Source: JAAZKI01 sp012799905 (GTDB lineage: Bacteria > Verrucomicrobiota > Lentisphaeria > Oligosphaerales > Oligosphaeraceae). From it: a stretch of 64,000 bases of DNA. Shown piece after piece: positions 34,445-42,696 of this stretch (position 1 is its first letter; each line of letters starts with the position of its first letter). The translations under genes and the position numbers were made by a program. Under the pieces are notes generated by a model, which searched no databases, was not told where the DNA came from, and was given only the letters and a program-made list of their open reading frames with translations. The stretch spans positions 248,001 through 312,000 of the forward strand of contig JBMNFR010000015.1 of NCBI GenBank assembly GCA_050949415.1, given 5' to 3'.

Positions 34445-36748
34445 ATGGAATACCTTGCTCGCGAAAATCAGCTTCTAATTGCTCACATTGAAAACACGGC
34501 GAAGATAGCAAAAGAATTCGCCGATGTTTTCGGCATTGGTAATACTGCATACTTCACTGGGCTATTGCATGACCAAGGTAAATTCACTATAGATTTCCAG
34601 CATTATTTGTCTCGTAGCTTGAGGGGCGAAAATGCAAGGCGCGGCGAGGTAATTCACGCACTGCAGGGGGCAAAATCAGCTCTGGATGCAATAACTGACC
34701 CAGTTGTTTCGGACATAATGGGTGCTGTGATAGCGACCCACCATAATGAACTATATGACATCATTGCCGAAGGCGAAAGGACTTTGACAAAAAAACTTCA
34801 CATAAACGAAAAAAATCTTCATTATGAGGAAGTCATTAGTGCCTTTCATCCAGAAATCAAAGAAGAAACAATAACAGCAGAAATCTATAATGCCTGCAAG
34901 ATAAGTTGTTCAAAAAACCTAGACCCTTTTTTCATGCTCCATCTCATGACCAAGGTATTGTATTCATGCCTTGTTGATGCTGACCGTTGTGATGCAGCTG
35001 GACTATTAATTGATAAAAAAGAATCAGACTGGTCGCATCTGATTCAACAGTTAGAAGCCTATCTTGATGGGTTCACCAAAACAACTGACCTTGATTTAAT
35101 CCGCAATAAGATATCAATGCAGTGTAAAGAATCTGGCAGCAGGCCGAAGGGAATCTACACGCTATCTGTTCCTACAGGCGGCGGAAAAACATTATCCAGC
35201 CTGCGTTTTGCCTTGGAACACGCCAAGACACATGGACTAAAGCGCATAATCTATGTAATTCCATACTTGTCGATTTTAGACCAGACAGCAGATACTATAA
35301 GAGACATTATTGGCAATGAATACGATCAGTATGTTCTTGAACATCATTCAGATATTGATCCTGTCGAGTCAGATGAAGAAGATGAGCACAGAAAATTATT
35401 AACTTCTCGTTGGGATAGTAGGATTATATTGACTACAATGGTGCAGTTTCTGGAAACAATATACAGCAATAAAGCATCTAAGCTCCGAAAGTTCCATAAT
35501 ATGTCCGAAGCAGTCCTCATTTTCGACGAAATTCAAGCACTGCCAGTCAAATGCGTCCGTCTCTTTAACAATGCAGTTAATTTCTTACATGTCTTTGGAA
35601 ATTCAACCGCTGTACTTTGCACTGCAACGCAACCTCACTTGAATAAGGTTAAACGCCCAATTATTTTATCAGACAATCATCCTCTCGTAACTTTAACACG
35701 CAGTGATCAAAAAGTTTTTGAGCGTGTTCGCCTTGAGGACAGGAGCCAATCACCTATGTCGTATGTGCAGATAGCCGAACTGGCAAAAGCGCAACTTGAT
35801 GCTGGTAAAAGTACGCTCATTATCCTTAATACCAAAGGCGATGCCCGCGGAGTATACAAAGCATGCAAAAGTCTTGATATCGGAGTGGAACAGGCATTTC
35901 TCACTACAGATATGTGCCCAGCACACCGCATCCGCGTTCTTGATAAACTCAAGGAGTCATTAAAGTCTCAGAAACCGACGCTCTGCGTAGCAACGCAACT
36001 GATTGAGGCCGGTGTAAACATCTCCTTTGGTTGTGTAATACGTGCAAAGGCAGGACTAGACAGTATTATTCAAGCTGCGGGAAGGTGTAACCGCAACAAC
36101 GAGTGGCCAGAAGAGCCACAAGCTGTTCTTATTATTGACGTAGAGGATGAAAAACTCTCTAGGCTGCCGGAGATATATGAGGGGAAAATGCAAACTTCAA
36201 GGGTTTTTCGCGAAAAAAACAATGTCGACAAATGGGATGCTGAAGCAATCGAGTCAGCCCTTAAACTATTTAATGATTACTACTTCTTTGCCCGCGAAAA
36301 CGAAATGGATTATGTTGTCGAAAAGAGTAAAGACGGAATCGTGGTGTCAACAATTTTTGATTTGTTAGGTAGCAACCGCGCTGCGACTTGTGCATTTCAG
36401 CAGCACACAGGAATGCAATTTCGCGGCCTTCCGGCGGCTTTCAAGACAGGCTCAGACGCTTTTTCAGTGATTGAGGGAGGACAAACTGGCATTATTGTAC
36501 CTTACGACAAGGCGATGGAATACGTAGGTGAATTCGCAACAACATTTAACCCGTTAAAAAAAGCTAAAATCCTTAAGTCACTCCAAAAATACACGGTTAA
36601 TGTCTATTCCTCAAAATTGTCGGGATTGCTTCGCGACGGTGCAGTCAAAATTATAGACAATGTGTTTTACTTATTATCTAATAACTGGTACGATCCGGAA
36701 AAGCTGGGGCTTCTGCCTGAACCCCGCCTTGAATTTCTTTATAAATGA
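34445..36748 (+). CDS. cas3: CRISPR-associated nuclease-helicase Cas3 (type I-C)
   Basis: 767 residues. The N-terminal HD nuclease has H14, LLHDQGKF (H42-D43) and ATHHNE. The SF2 helicase shows Walker A SVPTGGGKTLSS (about 242-253), motif II IFDEIQALP (DEIQ rather than the more usual DEVH), motif III LCTATQP, and motif VI region ATQLIEAGVNISF...QAAGRCNRN. Cas3 is recruited by Cascade and degrades target DNA. It is the first gene of the operon; the next gene starts at its stop codon. The DNA is visibly AT-richer than the flanking chromosomal genes. Confidence 0.96.
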   Translation: MEYLARENQLLIAHIENTAKIAKEFADVFGIGNTAYFTGLLHDQGKFTIDFQHYLSRSLRGENARRGEVIHALQGAKSALDAITDPVVSDIMGAVIATHHNELYDIIAEGERTLTKKLHINEKNLHYEEVISAFHPEIKEETITAEIYNACKISCSKNLDPFFMLHLMTKVLYSCLVDADRCDAAGLLIDKKESDWSHLIQQLEAYLDGFTKTTDLDLIRNKISMQCKESGSRPKGIYTLSVPTGGGKTLSSLRFALEHAKTHGLKRIIYVIPYLSILDQTADTIRDIIGNEYDQYVLEHHSDIDPVESDEEDEHRKLLTSRWDSRIILTTMVQFLETIYSNKASKLRKFHNMSEAVLIFDEIQALPVKCVRLFNNAVNFLHVFGNSTAVLCTATQPHLNKVKRPIILSDNHPLVTLTRSDQKVFERVRLEDRSQSPMSYVQIAELAKAQLDAGKSTLIILNTKGDARGVYKACKSLDIGVEQAFLTTDMCPAHRIRVLDKLKESLKSQKPTLCVATQLIEAGVNISFGCVIRAKAGLDSIIQAAGRCNRNNEWPEEPQAVLIIDVEDEKLSRLPEIYEGKMQTSRVFREKNNVDKWDAEAIESALKLFNDYYFFARENEMDYVVEKSKDGIVVSTIFDLLGSNRAATCAFQQHTGMQFRGLPAAFKTGSDAFSVIEGGQTGIIVPYDKAMEYVGEFATTFNPLKKAKILKSLQKYTVNVYSSKLSGLLRDGAVKIIDNVFYLLSNNWYDPEKLGLLPEPRLEFLYK

Positions 36749-36756
36749 GGGGAAAA

Positions 36757-37551
36757 ATGGAAAAGAAACGTAACTCAATCGAATTTAAGGTGCATGGCCT
36801 TTATGCGCTATTCTCTGATCCAATCATGCGAGTTGGCGGCGAAAAATATTCTTATCAAGCGCCGACATATCAGTCACTAGTAGGAATAGCTGCAAGCATT
36901 TACTGGAAGCCTACCTTTATCTGGGTCATTGATGCAGTACGTGTGATGAAAAAAATCCAGACCGAGGCAAAGAGTATTAAGACGTTACAGATGGATGGCA
37001 TTTATCCAAGCTTGAAGAATCCAGCCAAAAAGAAAGAGGCGGGGATATCTGACCTTTCCTATTATACTTATCTACGCGATGTCGAATATCAGGTGCTGGC
37101 CCATTTCGAGTGGAATGAAAACTATCCTCAACTAATCGCTGACCGTGACGAACACAAGCACCACAATATCGCTAAAAGGTGCGTCATTAAGGGTGGGAGA
37201 CGTGACATTTTTCTCGGAACGCGTGAGTGCCAAGGCTACGTCGAACCCTGTGTTTTCGGCGAAGACGCAGGCTATTACGATGACTACGGAGAACTCCATT
37301 TTGGCACGATGTTCCACGGCTTCGACTATCCAGGAAATACAGGTGAAAATGATTTCAAAAAACGCCTATGGCCACGCGCTCGAATGAAAGATGGCGTTAT
37401 CAATTTCCAAGAATCCTGGAGTGAACTAGTACCACCTGAACATATACGCCCCTTGGCCGCTAAAAATTTTATTGAGGGAATTAATTTTACTCCTATCGAA
37501 AAAGATACCATCCTGCTCATGTTATTGGAAGAAGCGGAGGAACAGATATGA
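36757..37551 (+). CDS. cas5c: Cas5c crRNA-processing endonuclease
   Basis: 264 residues from the ATG at 36757 (GAGGGG just upstream). An in-frame ATG at 36745 overlapping the cas3 stop would add MRGK. The start NSIEFKVHGLYALFSDPIMRVGGEKYSYQAPTYQSLVGI is the RAMP domain typical of type I-C Cas5. YCSKNP-type features common elsewhere are not obvious. In type I-C, Cas5c replaces Cas6: it cuts the repeat 3' of its hairpin and stays on the 5' handle. The next gene starts 4 bp before its stop. Confidence 0.93.
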   Translation: MEKKRNSIEFKVHGLYALFSDPIMRVGGEKYSYQAPTYQSLVGIAASIYWKPTFIWVIDAVRVMKKIQTEAKSIKTLQMDGIYPSLKNPAKKKEAGISDLSYYTYLRDVEYQVLAHFEWNENYPQLIADRDEHKHHNIAKRCVIKGGRRDIFLGTRECQGYVEPCVFGEDAGYYDDYGELHFGTMFHGFDYPGNTGENDFKKRLWPRARMKDGVINFQESWSELVPPEHIRPLAAKNFIEGINFTPIEKDTILLMLLEEAEEQI

Positions 37552-39455
37552 GCTTTTGGCAACATCTCACTATGAGCTACGATCAAAATGCAGAGGAGAT
37601 GAAGAAGACTTACCCACTTTCGACTACGTCTATTTCCAACAATTCGGAATGGATTGCAGTCGTCGTTATTAACGGCGAGGGTGAGTTCCAAAGCGCTTAC
37701 AAAATCGAGGCAGCTAATAAGAACAAAAAGAAGGGTGAACCAGACGATATCATTACCATCAACATCCCCGTGCGCGAAAAGAGTGCAAGTAGGACTAGTG
37801 ATGCCAAGAAGGAGCCACATCCAGTTTTTGAGCAATATAAATATTTGGATCCCAATGGTGAACGATTTGACCGCTATCTAGAGGAGCTAAAAGCATTTGC
37901 TTCCTCTAGCTTTGCTACGCAGCAAGTTAAGGCTATCTTTATCTATATACAGAAGAAAACAATTGAAAAAGATTTGCATGATTTACGTGCAAAACCCGAC
38001 ACATTCGTTATTTTCAAAGTCCAAATACCAGGTAATCCTCAAGCGAAAGTGTGGAAAAATACAGAGTTCTACGATGCTTGGCATCGTTATTACTTATCCA
38101 CAATTACGAGCAATGGCATAGATCAGATTTCAGGTTCAGTCCAACCTCTTGCGATAAGCCACCCCAAAAAAATATCGAATGCTTCCGCAAACTCTAAACT
38201 TATTTCGAGCAACGACGCCCAAAACTTTACTTTTCGTGGAAGATTTAAAAATTCGGAACAAGCCGTGAATGTCGGGTACGAAAGTTCGCAGAAGGCACAT
38301 CAGTTTCTACGCTACCTCGTCAATGATCGGGGATACACCTGTGACGAACAAGTTATTCTTTCATATACTATAGGTTCAAAGCTTGCCGATTGGTGGCCCC
38401 GCCCCTTGGACAATACGTATGATATCTACAGCTATATTCAAGACCACATTCAAAAAACAGAAATGGATAAACTGATTGCTCTTTCTGCCGAAACAGGGCG
38501 TGACTATGCCGTAAAACTTCGAATGGCTCTCCATAGCCTAAAATACTTCAAAAATGAGCTTGAGCAGCATGCTCAAAGCGCTGTTATTGCCCTCGATGCA
38601 CCCACCAATGGTCGAATGGCTGTAACTTTTTATCATGAACTTGAGTGTAGAGAATATCTTACCAGGATAGCTGATTGGCATGACGAATGCAAGTGGCACA
38701 GCAGGTATTTTCAACAAAAAGATGACAAAATAACACGTTATTCATACATTGGCGCACCCTCTGTGGATCGAATTATAGAAGCAGTGCATGGTAAGCCACG
38801 CAGCTACGCAGATGAGAGCTACATGAAAGTCAAAAAAGGAGCGCGCGAGCAGTTGCTCCGTTGTATCTTTGACGGCGCCCCACTTCCTGCTAATTATATC
38901 TCATCAGCAGTTAGGCGGGCTTCTAATCCACAGGCTGTAACGAAAGGCGGCAAGTTCGACCGTGACGGTTTTGATCAAGTTGTATCTACGGCTTGTGCCC
39001 TTGTACGCAAGGATTTCAAACAAAGCAAAAAGGAGGACTTCAAATTGAGCATTGAACATGAAAGAACGGACCGGGATTATCTTTTCGGACGATTACTCGG
39101 CGCAGCAGATAAACTGGAAGAACATGCGCTCTACAGGGATGCGAGAGAACGGACAGTAACTGCGGCGATAAGGTACATGCAAGCTTTTTCGCAGCGCCCC
39201 TTCCGCACTTGGCACACTATTCACGACAGCCTCGTTCCCTATATTCAGAAGGTTAAGGGAGACTTTGCCTTCCAAGAAATAGAGAAGATAAAAAATTTAT
39301 TTATCCCTGGTGACTTTGAAAAGGATACACAGCTCAATGGCTCATATCTCATTGGCTATTATCATGAAAGAGCTTTCATAGACAGTCGTATTTCAGATGC
39401 CGCAACCAAGAAAACGCAAGCCTTAGAAACCACAACGGAGAATTCAGATGAGTAA
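37548..39455 (+). CDS. cas8c: Cas8c (Csd1) large subunit of type I-C Cascade
   Basis: 635 residues, in the usual range for Csd1. The N-terminal part (MSFWQHLTMSYDQNAEEM, then WIAVVVINGEGEFQSAYKIE) and the middle (FRGRFKNSEQAVNVGYESSQKAHQFLRYLV) are characteristic of Cas8c. The C-terminal helical part (residues about 500-635, DYLFGRLLGAADKLEEHAL and QAFSQRPFRTWHTIHDSLVPYIQK) corresponds to the region that also supplies Cas11c by internal initiation in type I-C. Cas8c recognises the PAM. Start and stop overlap both neighbours. Confidence 0.93.
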   Translation: MSFWQHLTMSYDQNAEEMKKTYPLSTTSISNNSEWIAVVVINGEGEFQSAYKIEAANKNKKKGEPDDIITINIPVREKSASRTSDAKKEPHPVFEQYKYLDPNGERFDRYLEELKAFASSSFATQQVKAIFIYIQKKTIEKDLHDLRAKPDTFVIFKVQIPGNPQAKVWKNTEFYDAWHRYYLSTITSNGIDQISGSVQPLAISHPKKISNASANSKLISSNDAQNFTFRGRFKNSEQAVNVGYESSQKAHQFLRYLVNDRGYTCDEQVILSYTIGSKLADWWPRPLDNTYDIYSYIQDHIQKTEMDKLIALSAETGRDYAVKLRMALHSLKYFKNELEQHAQSAVIALDAPTNGRMAVTFYHELECREYLTRIADWHDECKWHSRYFQQKDDKITRYSYIGAPSVDRIIEAVHGKPRSYADESYMKVKKGAREQLLRCIFDGAPLPANYISSAVRRASNPQAVTKGGKFDRDGFDQVVSTACALVRKDFKQSKKEDFKLSIEHERTDRDYLFGRLLGAADKLEEHALYRDARERTVTAAIRYMQAFSQRPFRTWHTIHDSLVPYIQKVKGDFAFQEIEKIKNLFIPGDFEKDTQLNGSYLIGYYHERAFIDSRISDAATKKTQALETTTENSDE

Positions 39456-40377
39456 CATTAATTCCAAGACGTTAAGTAACAAAATCGACTTCGCGGTGAT
39501 CATCTCTGTGCGGCGCGCCAATCCCAACGGTGACCCGTTGAGTGGCAATCGCCCGCGCCAGACCTATGACGGATATGGTGAAATCTCGGATGTTTGCCTT
39601 AAACGAAAAATCCGCAATCGCCTGCAGGATATGGGCGAATCTATTTTTGTGCAATCAGATGATAACCGCGTTGATGATTTTCGTTCCCTCAGTGAGCGAT
39701 TTAACGCCGCCGACTTCAGCGACACTCGCAAAGATGGTTGTGCAAAGTGGTTTGATGTACGAGCATTTGGACAGGTTTTTGCTTTCCCAAAGAAAGGGAA
39801 AGGCAAGCCCAAAAAAGGCGAAGCAAAACAAGCCGATACCGAAATAGATAGCACGGACGGCAGCGCAGACTCGGTTTCGATCGGCATTCGCGGCCCTGTT
39901 ACCATCCAGAGTGCATTCAGTTTAGAACCTATCACTCCAGAAAGCATCCAGATAGTCAAGAGTGTCAATCTTGAAACCAATGCCAAGGATCCAGACAAAA
40001 AAGGTTCTGACACCATGGGCATGAAGCACCGCGTTGATAAGGGCATATACGTGGCTTATGGCTCAATCAACACGCAGCTTGCCAGTAAAACAGGATTCAC
40101 GGACGAGGATGGGGAGAAAATCAAAGCTGCTCTGCGTTCTCTCTTCGTCAACGACGTTTCTTCTGCCAGGCCTGATGGTAGCATGGAAGTCCTGAAGGTC
40201 GTCTGGTGGAAACATAATAGTCCCATTGGACAATACTCCTCAGCAAAAACCCACAGGGCTTTACGCGAGCTTCTCGATGAGAAAAAAGACGGCACTTATG
40301 ATTCCGATAAATTGCGGGAAAAATTGCCTAACCTTGTCACCGAAGAACTTAACTCACTGGAGGGGGCTGAACTCTAA
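39448..40377 (+). CDS. cas7c: Cas7c (Csd2) backbone subunit of Cascade
   Basis: 309 residues. The start KIDFAVIISVRRANPNGDPLSGNRPRQTYDGYGEISDVCLKRKIRNRL is a textbook Cas7/Csd2 RAMP motif. GIRGPVTIQSAFSLEPI and MGMKHRVDKGIYVAYGSIN complete the fold. Multiple copies coat the crRNA. A Lys/Gly-rich insertion (about 115-140) forms a flexible loop. It overlaps cas8c by 8 bp and precedes cas4 by 108 bp. Confidence 0.95.
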   Translation: MSNINSKTLSNKIDFAVIISVRRANPNGDPLSGNRPRQTYDGYGEISDVCLKRKIRNRLQDMGESIFVQSDDNRVDDFRSLSERFNAADFSDTRKDGCAKWFDVRAFGQVFAFPKKGKGKPKKGEAKQADTEIDSTDGSADSVSIGIRGPVTIQSAFSLEPITPESIQIVKSVNLETNAKDPDKKGSDTMGMKHRVDKGIYVAYGSINTQLASKTGFTDEDGEKIKAALRSLFVNDVSSARPDGSMEVLKVVWWKHNSPIGQYSSAKTHRALRELLDEKKDGTYDSDKLREKLPNLVTEELNSLEGAEL

Positions 40378-40485
40378 TCCGATTTGGAGTGCCCTATAAA
40401 TACTCTGCGATGTAGCAAACGTGGTTTATTTACAGAGAACGGTAATGCTTACATCCTCTGTTTACGCTTTCACCCGAGGACATCC

Positions 40486-41175
40486 ATGTACCCTGACGAC
40501 GAGATGGTCATGATTTCTGCTTTGCAGCACTTCGTGTTCTGCCAGCGGCAGTGTGCGCTTATCCACCTCGAACAGGTCTGGACGGAAAACGTCCTGACTG
40601 CTGAGGGCAGGCTGTTGCATGACCGCGTTGATCAACCGAAGACCGAAAATCGCCGCGATTTGCGGACAGCGACCGCCATTCGTCTGCGTTCGTCCCAACT
40701 CGGCGTCACGGGCGTCATGGACATGCTTGAATTCCATCGGTGCGAAACCATGCAGGATGACGCCGGACGCATTGTCGCCGTCCCTCTGCCACCAGCAAGC
40801 GGCTATTGGCAACCGTTCCCTGTGGAATACAAACGCGGCAAGCCCAAAATCCATCGCGCTGACGAAGTCCAGCTATGCGCTCAGGCAATCTGCCTGGAGG
40901 AAATGCTGAAAGTGCACATCGCCGCCGGCGCTTTGTTTTATGGGCAAACCCGCCGTCGCAAAGACGTCGCTTTCGACAGCGAGCTGCGTGCACTGACAGA
41001 AGCGGCGGCCCAAGGCGTCCATGAACTTATGCAATCCGGTGCAACCCCGCCAGCAGTCTATTCGAAAGCCTGCGAGAGCTGCTCGCTGATTGATCAATGT
41101 CAACCCAAATCAGCCGGCGCCGGCAAGCCCGCTCAAGCCTGGCTCAATGCACAGCTGGACTCAATGTTGAATTAG
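40486..41175 (+). CDS. cas4: Cas4 RecB-like nuclease
   Basis: 229 residues from the ATG at 40486 (GAGGA 5 bp upstream). The frame runs open further upstream into the cas7-cas4 spacer without a good start. Fe-S cysteines are visible at the N-terminus (HFVFCQRQCALIH) and C-terminus (KACESCSLIDQC). The nuclease motifs are LGVTGVMDMLEF (Asp) and PVEYKRGKP (the QxxY/ExK-type site). Cas4 trims prespacers and sets PAM orientation. The base composition rises sharply in GC compared with cas3-cas8c. Confidence 0.94.
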   Translation: MYPDDEMVMISALQHFVFCQRQCALIHLEQVWTENVLTAEGRLLHDRVDQPKTENRRDLRTATAIRLRSSQLGVTGVMDMLEFHRCETMQDDAGRIVAVPLPPASGYWQPFPVEYKRGKPKIHRADEVQLCAQAICLEEMLKVHIAAGALFYGQTRRRKDVAFDSELRALTEAAAQGVHELMQSGATPPAVYSKACESCSLIDQCQPKSAGAGKPAQAWLNAQLDSMLN

Positions 41176-41189
41176 GTGACACAGATGCC

Positions 41190-42212
41190 ATGAAAAAACT
41201 GCTCAACATTCTTTTCGTCTCCACGCAGGGCATGTACCTGCGCCAGGAAGGTGAGACCGTCGTCGCCGAACTGGAGCGTGAGGTGAAGCTGCGCCTGCCG
41301 ATCCACACGCTTTCCGGCATCGTCTGTTTCGGCAATGTTATGTGCAGTCCATTCCTTCTTGGACTATGTGGCGAGCGCGGCGTTCATGTGAGTTTCCTCA
41401 CTGAGCATGGCCGCTTCCTGGCTAGAGTCACCGGGCCTGTCTCCGGCAATGTGCTCCTTCGACGCGAACAGTTCCGCGCCGGTGATGACACGCTCCGCGC
41501 CAGTTCAATCGCTCGCAACATGGTGTTGGGTAAAATTCTCAATAGCCGAAGCGTCCTGCAGCGCCGTCTCCGCGACCACGGCGGGGACACCACCGTCGCT
41601 AATGCTGTCGCCAGGATGGCGCGTGTTGCCACGGAACTCCGTGATGTCACTGACATCAACGTAATACGTGGTTTGGAAGGCGAAGCGGCCAACCTGTACT
41701 TCGGCGTATTCGATAAACTGATCGTTGCCCAGAAGGCGCAATTTGTCTTCCAATGTCGCTCGCGAAGACCACCGTTAGACCCGGTAAACGCGCTGATTTC
41801 ATTTCTCTACACCTTGCTCGTACATGACTGCGAGGGAGCCTTGGAAGCAGTCGGCCTTGATCCTCAAATGGGTTTCTTACATGCCCCCCGCCCCGGACGG
41901 CCCAGCCTGGCACTAGACCTCATGGAGGAATTTCGCGCCATACTCGCCGACCGCGTGGCGCTTTCGCTTATCAACCTGAACCAAATCAGCGCTCGTGATT
42001 TCACCCAGTCCGAATCAGGAGCGGTGACGATGAGGGATGACGCGCGTAAACTGCTGCTGACGACCTGGCAAAAGAAGAAACAGGAGGAAATCACTCACCC
42101 ATTTTTGAACGAGAAGATATCTGTGGGGCTTCTCCCCTATGCGCAAGCGCTGTTGCTGGCTCGTCACCTGCGTGGTGATCTGGATGCATATCCACCATTT
42201 CTCCTGAAATAG
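41190..42212 (+). CDS. cas1: Cas1 integrase
   Basis: 340 residues from the ATG at 41190 (MKKLLNILFVSTQGMYLRQEGE). The catalytic elements of the Cas1 fold are present: IRGLEGEAANLYFGVF (Glu), GLDPQMGFLHAPRPGRPSLALDLMEEFR (His, then Asp/Glu). This is a type I-C Cas1 of normal length. It integrates prespacers at the leader-repeat junction with Cas2. It starts 14 bp after cas4 and ends 12 bp before cas2. The frame is open upstream into cas4, but that extension is not plausible. Confidence 0.96.
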   Translation: MKKLLNILFVSTQGMYLRQEGETVVAELEREVKLRLPIHTLSGIVCFGNVMCSPFLLGLCGERGVHVSFLTEHGRFLARVTGPVSGNVLLRREQFRAGDDTLRASSIARNMVLGKILNSRSVLQRRLRDHGGDTTVANAVARMARVATELRDVTDINVIRGLEGEAANLYFGVFDKLIVAQKAQFVFQCRSRRPPLDPVNALISFLYTLLVHDCEGALEAVGLDPQMGFLHAPRPGRPSLALDLMEEFRAILADRVALSLINLNQISARDFTQSESGAVTMRDDARKLLLTTWQKKKQEEITHPFLNEKISVGLLPYAQALLLARHLRGDLDAYPPFLLK

Positions 42213-42224
42213 AGGGATGCTAAT

Positions 42225-42515
42225 ATGATGGTACTGGTCAGTTATGATGTAAGTACGATTGATGCTGCGGGGCGAAAACGCCTGCGCCATGTCGCCAAAA
42301 CCTGCCTGAACTTCGGCATCAGGGTGCAAAACTCCGTTTTCGAATGCAATGTCGATCAGGCTCAGTGGGTGAGGCTCCGAGCTAAACTGACCGATATCTA
42401 TGAGCCTGCATCCGATAGCCTGCGCTTTTATTTTTTGGGCGATAATTACCAAAAACGTATTGAGCACTTGGGAGCAAAACCAGCTGTCGACGTTGAAGAA
42501 CCATTGATCCTTTAA
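42225..42515 (+). CDS. cas2: Cas2
   Basis: 96 residues. MMVLVSYDVSTIDAAGRKRLRHVAKTCLNFGIRVQNSVFEC is the ferredoxin-like Cas2 core with the conserved Asp (VSYDVS), and LRFYFLGDNYQKRIEHLG ends the fold. It dimerises and bridges Cas1. GAGGG lies 6-8 bp before the ATG. It is the last cas gene; the leader follows directly. Confidence 0.95.
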   Translation: MMVLVSYDVSTIDAAGRKRLRHVAKTCLNFGIRVQNSVFECNVDQAQWVRLRAKLTDIYEPASDSLRFYFLGDNYQKRIEHLGAKPAVDVEEPLIL

Positions 42516-42696
42516 CACCGCGAACCATAAGCTCACAAAAAATCAAATGTTTTGGGAAAATCGTCATAATATATTGTCGTGAAAAATAATAGCATTAAAC
42601 TGCCGCTCTTTGAAAATCGAATATTTCCCCAAAAAACTGAGCTTCGCGGAAAGGATGACGGATCATCCGCAGCCTCAGTTTGTTCCATCATATACG
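42516..42696 (+). promoter_or_regulatory. CRISPR leader with a long hairpin
   Basis: This 181-bp AT-rich stretch separates cas2 from the first repeat. It includes TAATATATTGTCG and AAAATAATAGCATTAA stretches likely to hold the array promoter. At 42635-42680 AACTGAG pairs with CTCAGTT, and an inner GGATGA pairs with TCATCC around CGGA. The hairpin ends 16 bp before the first repeat and has no U-run, so it is not a standard terminator. Confidence 0.7.
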
